A stretch of 64,000 nt of DNA from Ch67 sp041395845 (GCA_041395845.1 JAWKZS010000010.1:73152-137151); one strand, 5' to 3'. Positions 42,205-51,082 are shown, numbered from the stretch's first letter. Notes: generated by a model not told the origin, from the letters alone. A program made the numbers and translations.

Positions 42205-43803
42205 TCAGCCGATAGCCAGTTCGTTGATCCGGCGTTTCAGCGCTGCTTTTGAAACTTTCAGTTGTTCCACCATCTGGTCCAGATTGCCGCGGCACTGCTG
42301 GTAGCAGCGCGTGAGTTCGTCCACGCTGATATCCCCGGCTTTGCGCACGCCGGGGTTGGCTTCGATCATCTTGTACAGGGCGGCGCGGGAAATATTCAGG
42401 GTGTCGGCAGTGTTTTTCAGATCCCAGCGATGCTGTTCCAGGGCTTGCAGCAGTTCGGTTTCGCTGATGGTGCTGGGTTTGCGCCGGGGCGCTGCCGGCT
42501 CGGCGGATTCCGGCACCGGTGTGTCTTCTGCCTGAATGGTGTTCTGATCCGCTGCCTCCGTGAGGACAGGTGCCGGGCGTTCCAGCAGCATGGCCTCGAT
42601 GCGCGGTGGAATGCTGGTCAGGCTGCTCATCCGGTTGTGGATGGCGACCTGGCGGGCGATATTGCGCATCTGGCGAATGTTGCCGGGCCAGTGGAATTCC
42701 AGTGCGTGGCGGAAGAACTGGTACCACAGGCGCTCGCTGTCCGGTGTCAGGGATTGCCAGTGTCGATCTTCCTGGATGCTGCCCAGTTCGAAGCGGAGGA
42801 ATTCCGCCAGCAGCAGGCCGATATCCGCCTTGCGCTGGGCCAGCCGTGGCAGCCAGATTTCGAAGCCGGCCAGGCGCTGCAGCAGCGGATTGCGGAAATC
42901 CTGGGATTGCAGTTTACCTTCCAGATCGGCGTCGGTAGCGGCAATCAGGCGGACATCGACCTTGGTGGTTTCGCCAGCGCCCACTGCACGTACCTCGCCG
43001 GTTTCCAGTGTGCGCAGCAGGGCGACCTGGACTTCATCCGGCGCATCGCCGATCTCATCCAGAAACAGGGTGCTGCCGTTGGCCTGGACAAAATAGCCCG
43101 GCTTATCCGTGGTGGCACCAGTAAACGATCCTTTGCGTGCGCCGAACAGTTCGGCAATCGCCAGTGATTCGGGAATCGCTGCCACGTTCACCGCCAGCAT
43201 GGGGCGGCGGCTGCGCGGGCTGGCGTTGTGCAGGGCGCTGGCCACCAGTTCCTTGCCAGTACCGGTTTCGCCACGGATCAGTACCGGGACATTGAGATCG
43301 GCAACGCGATCGATCGCCCGTCGCACGTTTTCAATGCCTTCACTCACTCCCAGCATGCGGTGCAGGGTGTCGCTGTTGCGATCCGGTGACAGGCTATGCA
43401 GCACCAGAATCACCCGCTGGGCCAGCTCTATCACGACGCCGGCTTTGAGTTTGTCCTCGAACACGTACAGCGGCGCCCGCACCACGATGCCATCCACCCG
43501 CACCTCGCTGCCTTCGGGGTGGGGTGTCAGCAGCAGGCGGCCATTGAGCTGCTGGATCGAAAGGGGTTTGCGGGAGACGTAGCGATCATCCAGGGTGAAG
43601 CTGTGGCGGGTGTGTGGCAATTGAAATGCGGGTTCGCTGCGGGAGAGACTGGCCTGTGCACCTTGCGACAGCGAATCCAGATAGGCCGTGGCGCCAATGC
43701 GGGTCCAGTCGTGGTGATAGGCAATCGTCAGGGCGTAGCGGCTGACCTGCGATGTAAAACTGGCCGGCCGTTCCATGCCCCACATGGTGGTATCGTTATT
43801 CAT
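42205..43803 (-). CDS. Sigma-54-dependent activator with FHA-like N-terminus (VasH-type)
   Basis: A 532-residue protein. Residues about 30-145 resemble an FHA domain (FTLDDRYVSRKPLSIQQLNG). The AAA+ domain follows with Walker A GETGTGKE (about 178) and Walker B LFLDEIGD. The sigma-54 loop reads GSFTGA instead of the usual GAFTGA. The arginine-rich region ends in FHWPGNIRQMRNIARQ. A Fis-type helix-turn-helix lies near residues 445-485 (LKNTADTLNISRAALYKM) and a second repeat at the end (MVEQLKVSKAALKRRI). Family knowledge: VasH activates hcp transcription with sigma-54. Two candidate -24/-12 promoters in this locus fit that role. Confidence 0.92.
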   Translation of the reverse strand: MNNDTTMWGMERPASFTSQVSRYALTIAYHHDWTRIGATAYLDSLSQGAQASLSRSEPAFQLPHTRHSFTLDDRYVSRKPLSIQQLNGRLLLTPHPEGSEVRVDGIVVRAPLYVFEDKLKAGVVIELAQRVILVLHSLSPDRNSDTLHRMLGVSEGIENVRRAIDRVADLNVPVLIRGETGTGKELVASALHNASPRSRRPMLAVNVAAIPESLAIAELFGARKGSFTGATTDKPGYFVQANGSTLFLDEIGDAPDEVQVALLRTLETGEVRAVGAGETTKVDVRLIAATDADLEGKLQSQDFRNPLLQRLAGFEIWLPRLAQRKADIGLLLAEFLRFELGSIQEDRHWQSLTPDSERLWYQFFRHALEFHWPGNIRQMRNIARQVAIHNRMSSLTSIPPRIEAMLLERPAPVLTEAADQNTIQAEDTPVPESAEPAAPRRKPSTISETELLQALEQHRWDLKNTADTLNISRAALYKMIEANPGVRKAGDISVDELTRCYQQCRGNLDQMVEQLKVSKAALKRRINELAIG

Positions 43804-43970
43804 GCTTGAATTCCAGACACCCGCGACGGGTGAAGGCCATCAATACCTGATGAATTTCCGCACCTTGAGCCATCATGGTGCAGTCGAAAGTCCGGCCCCG
43901 CTCAGGGGCGCAAGTGATCCGGATTGTATCGGGCGGGCGTAAAAATATCCATGTGGTGGGCGTTTACGGT

Positions 43971-44273
43971 TCAGCCGCCGATCAGTACCGTCGGACAGCC
44001 GAGGACAATGGTGCCGCCGTGAGCCGTGCTGTCGCCCATGCGGGCAGCCGGTTTGCCGCCGATCATCACGGTGGCACTGCCTTTGATGATGGTATCGGGA
44101 GGTCCGACGCACACGCACATGCTGCCCATGCCGGCGGCGGGCATGCCACCGATCATTACCGTCGGCGCGGAGGGCATGGTAATCGGACCGCCCACATGGG
44201 GAATGGGCACCGGAGCGGGGGTCTGCATCGGGCAGACATGCATGTCACCAACACGTGCGGCAGGTTGTCCCAT
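43971..44273 (-). CDS. PAAR-domain spike tip protein
   Basis: A 100-residue protein that is almost entirely PAAR domain: PAARVGDMHVCPMQTPAP, VGGPITMPSAPTVMIGGMPA, GSATVMIGGKPAARMGDSTA and HGGTIVLGCPTVLIGG. Such proteins cap the VgrG trimer with a sharp metal-bound cone. No toxin domain is fused to it. It lies 10 bases after vgrG. Confidence 0.93.
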   Translation of the reverse strand: MGQPAARVGDMHVCPMQTPAPVPIPHVGGPITMPSAPTVMIGGMPAAGMGSMCVCVGPPDTIIKGSATVMIGGKPAARMGDSTAHGGTIVLGCPTVLIGG

Positions 44274-44283
44274 AACGGCGTCC

Positions 44284-46347
44284 TCAGTTGATCATCACGA
44301 TGCCGCCCTGCATTTTCAGCATGCCGCCGGCTTTCACTTCGGTCATGGCGTTACCATTGATTTTCACCATGGTGCCGGTGATGGTGACGCCGGTCTGGTC
44401 GATCTTGATGCTGTTGCCACCGACCTTGAGTTCGATCGACATGTTGGCTTGCAGGGTGATGGACTGGGCGGCCTTGAGCGTCATCGACTGGCTGGATTCC
44501 TGGGTAACGGCACCGGTCACTGACACGGCCTGCTTGCCGCTCACGCTGATGGTCTGGTCGGCGCCAACACTCAGCGTCTGCTTGCCGCCCACATCCTCGG
44601 ACAGATCGGAACCGATGGAAATGGACTGCTTGCCACCGACGCTGCGCGCGGCATCGCCGCCCACGGAATCCGACTGGTTGCCGCCGATGGTGCTGGTCTG
44701 ATCCTTGTTCACCGTCAGGGTCTGGCTGCCCTTTTCCAGTGTCTTGGACTCGTCGCCTTCCTTGATCGTCATTGTGCGATTCTTGCTGACGGTCAGGGTC
44801 TGGTTGGCCAGGATGCTGCCGGTTTCGTCATTGTGGATCAGGAAGTTGTAATTCTTGCCGGCTTCCACATAGATTTCTTCGTTGTCCTGCTTGTCGTCAA
44901 AGCGCAGTTCGTTGAATTTGCTGCTGGCGGTTTTGATGCCGCTCTGGGTGCTGGTGTAGCCCGGCCCCTGATTGTCCTTGTTATACAGCGCACCCACGAC
45001 GACTGGACGATCGGGGTCGCCATTGAGGAAATCCACCAGGACTTCCTGGTTGATGCGCGGCACAAAGCTTGATCCCCAACCCGCGCCCGCATACAGCTGG
45101 GCTACCCGCAGCCAGCAGCTGTTGGCGGGATCGGACCAGGGAAATTTCACTTTCACCATGCGATGGGGATCGGCATCGGCCTTGGATTCGCTAGCGTTCA
45201 ATTGCGTCACCACCGCGCTCAGGGGGCCGCGCATGCGCTGTTTGACGGTTTTCTGCGGCGGACGGAACACCACGCTGTCGGGAATGCAGCTGAACTGGTT
45301 GCTGTAGGTGGCGTTTTCGTCGTTGCGATTGCTGGCGCTGTGACGTACCTGGGTGATCACATAGGTGTTGGCTTCGGAGGCAATGTGGTGATCGAGTTTG
45401 AAACGGGCGCCGGGCAAAAAGGCGCCGCAATAGCCGGCACCCCGGGCGATGTCATGGGCTGCTTCCAGGGCTTCCATGCGCACCTGGGCCAGCTGCTTGT
45501 TGGCATTCACATCGAAGTCATGATCCGGCGCCGATTTCAGCTGAAAGTTGTAGCCGGCAAATTCGCCCAGCAGATGTTCGCCGGGCTTCTGGGCGAATTT
45601 GCTGCGGGTCGGCACGTTCTGCTTGTAAACATTTTTCGGCGTGTTGTGGTTGTAGTCGATCATCTCGACCGCGCCGGTATGGAACTGGAATTCCCGTTGC
45701 CAGTCGAGAATGCGGGCAGTGGGATCCATGTCTGAACCGACGTTCAGCCGCACGGTTTTTTCCGCACAATCGGTGTAGCCGCTCGTGCTGTCGCACAGTA
45801 TCTGGGTATGGCTGTCCTTGGCGTGTTCGAAATAGTAGCCGATGCCTTCTTCTTCCATCAGCCGTGATATAAAGGCGAAATCGGTTTCGTCGTATTGGAC
45901 GCAGTATTCACGCTTCAGGTAGGTGGCCGAGGTTTTGTCCTTGAGGGCGCAAAAATCATCGTAGCCGGCGATGACTTCCTTGATGATTTCCGGGGCGGTC
46001 TTGTTTTCGAAAATGCGATAGCGGCGCGAATGATTGGCAAACCACACACCGGGTGCCAGCCGCAAGGTGTAGCGGCGCAGTTCGCCTTCGAGATTGCCCA
46101 GGGCCATCGCCATGACGCGGCCGTGGAAAGCGCGCGGATTGTCGCTGCTGTCGTAATTGAGGGTGATCGAGCACTTCTGCCCGATGACGTCCTGGCTGCT
46201 GAGGGACTGATTTTCGGACAGCAGGGTGACGTTGATGAAAAACGGTTCGGAAAAGGCTTCAGTGGCCTGCAGATCGGTGGCGATGGCGTCGTTGCTGATA
46301 AAGCTGGCCGAGATCTGGATCAAGCGGTTGTTCTGACTGATGCTCAT
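44284..46347 (-). CDS. vgrG: T6SS spike protein VgrG (TssI)
   Basis: A 686-residue protein, starting at the ATG of MSISQNNRLIQISASF; an in-frame ATG 57 bases upstream would overlap the hairpin after hcp. The gp27-like domain has FHGRVMAMALGNLEGELRRY and SRRYRIFENKTAPEIIKEV. The gp5-like OB fold has VKVKFPWSDPANSCWLRVAQ and GWGSSFVPRINQEVLVDF. The C-terminal beta-helix region contains repeated GG(K/N)xSxSVG units and ends in AMTEVKAGGMLKMQGGIVMI. There is no extra effector domain. Confidence 0.95.
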   Translation of the reverse strand: MSISQNNRLIQISASFISNDAIATDLQATEAFSEPFFINVTLLSENQSLSSQDVIGQKCSITLNYDSSDNPRAFHGRVMAMALGNLEGELRRYTLRLAPGVWFANHSRRYRIFENKTAPEIIKEVIAGYDDFCALKDKTSATYLKREYCVQYDETDFAFISRLMEEEGIGYYFEHAKDSHTQILCDSTSGYTDCAEKTVRLNVGSDMDPTARILDWQREFQFHTGAVEMIDYNHNTPKNVYKQNVPTRSKFAQKPGEHLLGEFAGYNFQLKSAPDHDFDVNANKQLAQVRMEALEAAHDIARGAGYCGAFLPGARFKLDHHIASEANTYVITQVRHSASNRNDENATYSNQFSCIPDSVVFRPPQKTVKQRMRGPLSAVVTQLNASESKADADPHRMVKVKFPWSDPANSCWLRVAQLYAGAGWGSSFVPRINQEVLVDFLNGDPDRPVVVGALYNKDNQGPGYTSTQSGIKTASSKFNELRFDDKQDNEEIYVEAGKNYNFLIHNDETGSILANQTLTVSKNRTMTIKEGDESKTLEKGSQTLTVNKDQTSTIGGNQSDSVGGDAARSVGGKQSISIGSDLSEDVGGKQTLSVGADQTISVSGKQAVSVTGAVTQESSQSMTLKAAQSITLQANMSIELKVGGNSIKIDQTGVTITGTMVKINGNAMTEVKAGGMLKMQGGIVMIN

Positions 46348-46393
46348 GGCCGTTTCCCGAGGTGAATCCCTGAATGCTTTCGGTTGAAACAGG

Positions 46394-46415
46394 GGCGGGG
46401 GCATGAGCCCCCGCC
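46394..46415. terminator. Hairpin between hcp and vgrG
   Basis: A perfect 9-bp stem GGCGGGGGC/GCCCCCGCC with an ATGA loop starts nine bases after the hcp stop codon. On the minus strand only CCTGTTTC follows, so termination would be partial. It would let hcp exceed vgrG, as tube subunits must. Confidence 0.6.
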
Positions 46416-46423
46416 GGCGTGCC

Positions 46424-46912
46424 TTACTGCGGCTTGCCAGTGGTCAGGTCGTAACCGACCTTCATGTTCTGGCCATTCTTGTTGGTCTTGTCGGCGCCCT
46501 GCAGGTCAGCCACGATCTTCGAGTAGCTCAGGCTCAGTGATTCGTGGGGCGCACCGCCACCGCTGCCGCTGACGCTGTAGGAGCTGATCAGCACGTCAGT
46601 CAGTTCATAGGCTGCGTATTTTTCTACCTGCTTGGCACCGGTTTGCACGATGTGGATCTGCACCACAACACCTTCGACGCCGGTCAGTGATTCCTTGAAC
46701 AGACCACCGGATGCGTTATCCATCATCTTGGTGACGACGATTTCGCTCAGCGAGGGGCGGCTGGCTTCGCGGTTAGCCATGTTGCCCACTTCCATGCTGA
46801 TGCCACGGCCGACACCAAACTGGAAGCTGTCCAGTTCGATCCAGTCTTCATAACCGGCGGCGGTCACGTTGCCTTTGATCTTTTTGTTGTTGAAGTTCAT
46901 GTAGATTGCCAT
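46424..46912 (-). CDS. hcp: T6SS tube protein Hcp (TssD)
   Basis: A 162-residue protein; the start is MAIYMNFNNKKIKGNV, with AGGAGC about eight bases upstream, instead of the longer open frame. DWIELDSFQFGVGRGISMEV, EIVVTKMMDNASGGLFKES and ESLSLSYSKIVADLQ are the Hcp signatures. It forms hexameric rings that build the inner tube. A sigma-54 promoter candidate lies about 80 bases upstream. It is followed by vgrG after a hairpin. Confidence 0.96.
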   Translation of the reverse strand: MAIYMNFNNKKIKGNVTAAGYEDWIELDSFQFGVGRGISMEVGNMANREASRPSLSEIVVTKMMDNASGGLFKESLTGVEGVVVQIHIVQTGAKQVEKYAAYELTDVLISSYSVSGSGGGAPHESLSLSYSKIVADLQGADKTNKNGQNMKVGYDLTTGKPQ

Positions 46913-46991
46913 GGTCTTGTGCTCCTGCGGTGGTATGTCGTGTGATGTTGGTGTTTTGAGCGATCTGGTGGTTGCCCAGTGCCTGATACTA

Positions 46992-47007
46992 ATCAACTAC
47001 TGTGCCA
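46992..47007 (-). promoter_or_regulatory. Candidate sigma-54 promoter of hcp
   Basis: On the minus strand the sequence reads TGGCACAGTAGTTGAT. The -24 block TGGCAC is perfect and the spacing is exact; the -12 block is TTGA instead of TTGC. A start about 12 bases further on would leave a 5' leader of about 70 nt before hcp. The 356-bp non-coding stretch 46913-47268 contains this element and the palindromes described next. Confidence 0.7.
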
Positions 47008-47108
47008 AGTTTTCAACTCCATGAAAAGCAAAGAAAAATGTGCGGGCTGGCAGAAATGGCGGGGAATGCATCCTGTTGGCGGGCGGGAAACAGTCCTGAT
47101 TTCCACCG

Positions 47109-47172
47109 GTGACATGTCACTTTGTCCTGATCGACATGTCACTGTTGCCGGGCTGACGCCGCGCTGTGTCAC
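47109..47172. promoter_or_regulatory. Candidate activator-binding sites upstream of hcp
   Basis: The perfect palindrome GTGACATGTCAC (47109-47120) is followed by GACATGTCAC with a degenerate left end (47133-47142), whose matching bases are shifted 22 bp. A half-site TGTCAC lies at 47167-47172. The closest site is about 100 bp upstream of the -24 element, in the usual range for a sigma-54 enhancer. Confidence 0.55.
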
Positions 47173-47268
47173 TGATTGCGCCATGGTCCGGCAAAGCATC
47201 CTTTAATCTTAAGCAGTGGCGTTGGCTTTGTCAGAAAAAATTCACTCCAAATCAGCAGCCTATCCCTG

Positions 47269-47847
47269 TCACGCCACGTCGCCCCGGCCACCGGACGCCA
47301 GGTCCAGGCCCTGCCGGATGAAGAGTTTGAAGGCGTCGGCCGGGTTGTCCTGGTTCAGTGCAAATGCCGCCATGGAGATCGCGCCAGCCACGGCGTGGGC
47401 GTACAGGTGTGGCGGTGGCTGCATCTCGGGCTCGCCGGGTTTGGCCAGGCTGCCGCCACTCCAGAATACTGCGGTGGCGGCCCAGCTGGCGGCACTTTTC
47501 TGGGCGGTTTTCTCGCTCCAGGCGCGGGCCAGCTGGCGTTTTTCTTCCGATGGTGTGATGGCCCATTGCTCGGCGGCGTTCAGTGCGGCCTGTTGTGGTG
47601 CCGGCGCATCCTTGGGCAGGGATTTTTTCACGGCGAGACAGGCCCACCAGATCGCTTCCCGTTTGGGCAGGCCGTGGGCGAGGAATTTCACGGCGTCGAA
47701 ATAGAAATTCTGCTGCACCAGCTGTTTGATGAATTCCAGTGGCGGCAACTGGGCTTTTTCGGCGAAGCCGGCGGCGTCTTCGGACAGTTCGAAGCGCGCC
47801 AGGATGTCGCTGGCCTGCCGGGCGGAGATCTTCGCAAGTTCACTCAT
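47269..47847 (-). CDS. Hypothetical protein at the head of the T6SS locus
   Basis: A 192-residue protein without signal peptide or membrane helix. It starts SELAKISARQASDILARFEL. A helical region with PLEFIKQLVQQNFYFDAVKF and HGLPKREAIWWACLAVKKSL follows, and a second with SMAAFALNQDNPADAFKLFI near the C-terminus. I do not recognise the family with certainty. It is on the same strand as hcp and 356 bases upstream, separated by a promoter region, so it may be independently expressed. A role as adaptor, chaperone or effector partner is possible but only from position. Confidence 0.65.
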   Translation of the reverse strand: MSELAKISARQASDILARFELSEDAAGFAEKAQLPPLEFIKQLVQQNFYFDAVKFLAHGLPKREAIWWACLAVKKSLPKDAPAPQQAALNAAEQWAITPSEEKRQLARAWSEKTAQKSAASWAATAVFWSGGSLAKPGEPEMQPPPHLYAHAVAGAISMAAFALNQDNPADAFKLFIRQGLDLASGGRGDVA

Positions 47848-48014
47848 GAGTGGCTATCCATAGGTCGGTACATGCTTGAGCGGTGGAAATTGCGCGCAAC
47901 CGACTATAGCACAGCCATCCTGCAATCGGCGCCCATTGACATTGTCAGCAGCAGGGCAAGCTGTTACAGATAGGGGCTCTGCGTGTCGTGACAGCAATGC
48001 AACAGGGGGACAGC

Positions 48015-48929
48015 ATGGAACTTCAGGGTAAAACGGTGGCAGTGACCGGCGCCAGCGGCATGATCGGTGTGTACATCTGCCGCAGTTTGTTGAAGGCAGG
48101 GGCGAAGGTCGTGGGCGTGGTGCGCAATCCGGAAAAGGCGGCGTTTCTTGCTCAGGAAGGCGTGGATTTCCGCCGGGCGGATCTGGCGGATGTGGCGGCG
48201 CTGGCGAAGGCGTTTACCGGTTGCGATGCGGTGGTGGCCAATGCGGCGATGTACGTGGTGCAGAAAAGCATGCATGCCTGGGCCGAGCACGAAAAGGCCA
48301 ATTTGGACGGTACCCGGAACGTATACGAGGCGGCCCATCAGGCGGGCGTAAAACGGGTTATCCAGATCAGCACCTTTGGTATTTATCGCTGGTCCGTGCG
48401 CCGGGTATTGAACGAGGAATCCCCGCAGTTGAATGGCGCCCGCCGCCAGGGTGGCCCTTATCGGGCGACCAAGCAGACCAGTGAAGCACTGGCGTGGGAA
48501 TTGTCGCGCCGGTACCAGCTGGATACCACGGCGCTGCGTCCCACTGCGGTGTACGGTGCGCGCGATTACAACTTCATGCGGCCGGTGTACAAACTGCTGG
48601 CGTTGCCGGTGTTGCCGATGCCCAGTGTGTCGTTCCCGATCGTGTATGCGGGGGATGTGGCAGAGGCCGTGGTGGGGGCGTTGCGCAACGATGCCAGCAT
48701 CGGTCAGGCCTATAACGTGGGCGGCGAGAATATCCAGGTGGCAGAATTCATGAAGGCATTGCGTGAGGTGGTGCCGTCAGCGCCACGGGTGATGGCATTG
48801 CCGCTGCCGGTAGGGGTGAAGATCGACAACAGCAAGGCGGCGCGGGATATTGGTTTCCGCAACCGCCCGTTTGTCGAGGCGCTGCGCGAGGTCGTGGCGG
48901 AAGATCCGCCACGACGCAAGCGGGCCTGA
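48015..48929 (+). CDS. Extended SDR / NAD-dependent epimerase-like protein
   Basis: A 304-residue protein. The ATG at 48015 has AGGGGGA just upstream; upstream in-frame codons are less well supported. The nucleotide motif TGASGMIGVYICRSLL is at residues about 9-25, then YRATKQTSE holds the YxxxK pair. The C-terminal half binds the substrate (INVGGENIQVAEF-like segment). It would be an epimerase, reductase or dehydratase acting on a nucleotide sugar or another small substrate. The stop codon directly abuts the stop of the convergent kinase-like gene. Confidence 0.85.
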   Translation: MELQGKTVAVTGASGMIGVYICRSLLKAGAKVVGVVRNPEKAAFLAQEGVDFRRADLADVAALAKAFTGCDAVVANAAMYVVQKSMHAWAEHEKANLDGTRNVYEAAHQAGVKRVIQISTFGIYRWSVRRVLNEESPQLNGARRQGGPYRATKQTSEALAWELSRRYQLDTTALRPTAVYGARDYNFMRPVYKLLALPVLPMPSVSFPIVYAGDVAEAVVGALRNDASIGQAYNVGGENIQVAEFMKALREVVPSAPRVMALPLPVGVKIDNSKAARDIGFRNRPFVEALREVVAEDPPRRKRA

Positions 48930-50471
48930 TCAGTTCCACATATTGCTGAGGGCAGGACCTACCAGATGGGGAATCAGGTAGGTGTGCACATCCAGCTGCG
49001 GCTGATAGTGGACGAACAGACCTCCCAGGGTGGTGAAAATGCGGGCGAGCATGATGAACTCCGCCGGCATTTTTTCCACCGGATCCTGTTCGGCCTGGGC
49101 CAGCAGCTGTTGACCGGCCTTGAGCATGTCGGCGGCACTGGGCCAGCGCATGTCGCCGCCGCTGACGCCTTTGGCTGCCTGCTGGATCTGGGACAGCAGG
49201 GCATCGGCAAACAGCAGCAGCGTGTCAGGGCGGCCGCTGCGGGTGCGGAAGCCCATGTCCAGCAGCAGGCGCGCCAAGGTATCCCGGTCGTCCATCAGGG
49301 CGGCGCCCAGGACCTTGAAGTAGCCGTTGCGGAAGCTTTCTGACAGCTGCATGGTGCAGCCGAAATCCAGCAGTACCAATTCATTGTCAGGCGTGACCAG
49401 CAGATTGCCGGGATGGGGGTCGGCCTGGAAAATACCGCTCTGCAGTACCTGCCTCAGGTACAGATCCATCAGTCGGCCCAGCAGATCGGAGACGCCGGCA
49501 TGATCCCCTTCGTTCTTGCGCCGGTCCAGTTCGGTCATCAGCGGCGTACCCACCACAAAATTGCTGACCAGCACTTTTCCAGTGCAGTAACCGGCCACCG
49601 GGCGCGGTACCACCACGTCTTGCACGCTGGAGAGGAAATCGGCCATGTGGCCCATCCAGTGGGCTTCCTGGCGGTAGTCGAGTTCTTCCCGCACTGAACG
49701 CTCGATTTCGCCAACGATGGTCGGGAAATCCGTGGGGGGCAGCATCGACTGTACGCTGCCGACAAACAGTTTCAACAGGGTCATGTCCAGGTCGATGATG
49801 TTATCCAGTCCGGGGCGCTGGACTTTTACCGCGACGGCGCGGCCGTCCTGCAGTACGGCACGGTGGACCTGGCCGATGCTGGCGGCGGCGATCGGCTGGG
49901 GATCGAACTGCTGGAACAGGGATTCCAGGCTGGCCCCCAGTTCAGCCTCGATCACGGCGCGGATCTGTTCGAAGGGTACTGCGCTGGCTTGATCCTGCAG
50001 CACCCGCAGGGCGTCGACCCAGGGTTTGGGCAACAGGTCGGCGCGAGCGGACAGCAGCTGTCCCACCTTGAGGAAGGCGCCCCCCTGCTGCAGGGAGACG
50101 TCACGGAACAGTTGGGCATTGCGGCGATGCAGCTTGTCGAGGGCGCGGGCGGTTTTGCTCTGGGGAATGAACGCAGAGCGGATGCCCCACAGGCGATAGC
50201 TCGCAGTGATGCGGGTGAGCATCCAGCCGGTGGTTTTCAGGCGGTCCACCCTGGCCGGCCAGCGGGCCGCTTCGGCTACCAAGGCGTCGTATTCGGCCTT
50301 GGCATCTTCGGCGCCCTGGCCCAGTTTCTTCAGGGTGCGCAGGCCCTGTTCCGCCAGTTCGCGGCCCTGCCAGACCGTCTGTTCGACTGCACTCAGGGTG
50401 GCATTCATGACATTCAGCCAGACGCGCAGGCCATCATTGCGCTGGGGGGACAAAGAGGGATCAATCGGCAT
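48930..50471 (-). CDS. ABC1/UbiB family kinase-like protein
   Basis: A 513-residue protein. The family-specific KxGQ motif appears as FLKVGQLLSARADLLP (about 131), with an invariant lysine in VAVKVQRPG (about 214), an HPGN loop in FQADPHPGNLLV and the metal motif DFG in LLDFGCTMQL (about 368). Family knowledge: UbiB/ADCK proteins are atypical kinases or ATPases that support ubiquinone or other lipid handling. No classical UbiB C-terminal membrane pair is evident. The gene follows the RHH regulator gene on the same strand, 94 bases away. Confidence 0.9.
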   Translation of the reverse strand: MPIDPSLSPQRNDGLRVWLNVMNATLSAVEQTVWQGRELAEQGLRTLKKLGQGAEDAKAEYDALVAEAARWPARVDRLKTTGWMLTRITASYRLWGIRSAFIPQSKTARALDKLHRRNAQLFRDVSLQQGGAFLKVGQLLSARADLLPKPWVDALRVLQDQASAVPFEQIRAVIEAELGASLESLFQQFDPQPIAAASIGQVHRAVLQDGRAVAVKVQRPGLDNIIDLDMTLLKLFVGSVQSMLPPTDFPTIVGEIERSVREELDYRQEAHWMGHMADFLSSVQDVVVPRPVAGYCTGKVLVSNFVVGTPLMTELDRRKNEGDHAGVSDLLGRLMDLYLRQVLQSGIFQADPHPGNLLVTPDNELVLLDFGCTMQLSESFRNGYFKVLGAALMDDRDTLARLLLDMGFRTRSGRPDTLLLFADALLSQIQQAAKGVSGGDMRWPSAADMLKAGQQLLAQAEQDPVEKMPAEFIMLARIFTTLGGLFVHYQPQLDVHTYLIPHLVGPALSNMWN

Positions 50472-50513
50472 GGTGTAGTCCTCGGTGCAGTGGTTTCAGG
50501 CAGTTTTGTCTTT

Positions 50514-50529
50514 TTTTGTAATACATTTT
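50514..50529. promoter_or_regulatory. Candidate RHH-regulator site upstream of the ABC1-type gene
   Basis: TTTTGTAATACATTTT has a palindromic TGTAATACA core. It matches 11 of 12 bases of TTTTGTCATACA in front of the RHH gene. It lies about 43 bases before the ABC1-type start codon. Confidence 0.45.
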
Positions 50530-50535
50530 GGCTTC

Positions 50536-50559
50536 AAAAAAATGCCGGACAGCCGGCAT
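50536..50559 (-). terminator. Rho-independent terminator after the RHH gene
   Basis: On the minus strand ATGCCGG-CTGT-CCGGCAT is followed by seven T residues. It lies seven bases after the RHH gene stop codon, so the ABC1-type gene downstream needs its own promoter. Confidence 0.88.
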
Positions 50560-50565
50560 CGGGTT

Positions 50566-51060
50566 TTACAGCTTTTCGATACAGTGATTGCAGAGCCACA
50601 CCGGCGCTGCGCCAGCGATGGTGCTGAGGCCCCGGTAGGCGCGCTGGCCGCGCCTGAGTTCGACATCGCACTGGATGCAGTTCCCCGGTTTGTTGACGAT
50701 CACGTCCTGCCAGGCGTCCACGGATTCGAGCAGGGCTTCCCGCGGCAGGCGTTTGGCGCAATCGGCTTCCCCCCGCACGCTGGCGGCGACCCGGCGGGCA
50801 TCCCGGCTGACCTGTTCCACCAGGGCGCTGGAATCCGCCACGATGTTGTCCACCAGGGTAAAGGTATCTTCCAGTACGTTGCGGATCAGGTGGGACACCG
50901 ACATGCGACGCTTTTCCGCCGCCTGCTTCAGCGTGTGCTCCAGATCCTCGGGCACCCGGGCCTGGATGACCCGGTCCTTGCGCTCGTCATCCGGGGCCGG
51001 GCGACGGCCGCGACGGCGGGGGGAGGCAGTGGAATCGGCGCTTTTGCGCGGTGGTTTCAT
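50566..51060 (-). CDS. Ribbon-helix-helix protein with C-terminal Cys4 zinc knuckle
   Basis: A 164-residue protein; ATG at 51060 is preferred to an upstream TTG. An Arg-rich N-terminus is followed by a ribbon-helix-helix region, VIQARVPEDLEHTLKQAAE then RMSVSHLIRNVLED (about 33-68), typical of small DNA-binding regulators. The C-terminus has two Cys pairs, CIQCDVELRRGQ and WLCNHCIEKL, likely binding one zinc ion. A middle helical region may be a dimer or ligand domain. It is divergent from the porin-like gene. Similar palindromes at its own promoter and at the ABC1-type gene suggest autoregulation. Confidence 0.75.
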   Translation of the reverse strand: MKPPRKSADSTASPRRRGRRPAPDDERKDRVIQARVPEDLEHTLKQAAEKRRMSVSHLIRNVLEDTFTLVDNIVADSSALVEQVSRDARRVAASVRGEADCAKRLPREALLESVDAWQDVIVNKPGNCIQCDVELRRGQRAYRGLSTIAGAAPVWLCNHCIEKL

Positions 51061-51082
51061 CGGCAAGACATTCCTGGTTTAT

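Noticed and set aside
44235..44246. Palindrome GACATGCATGTC inside the PAAR gene as another activator site
   Set aside because: It has two extra central bases compared with the 12-bp motif, lacks a second copy and no -24/-12 element lies at a suitable distance.
47925..47945. TGCAATCGGCGCCCA as a sigma-54 promoter for the 192-aa gene
   Set aside because: The spacing between the two conserved dinucleotides is one base short and the -24 block matches poorly.
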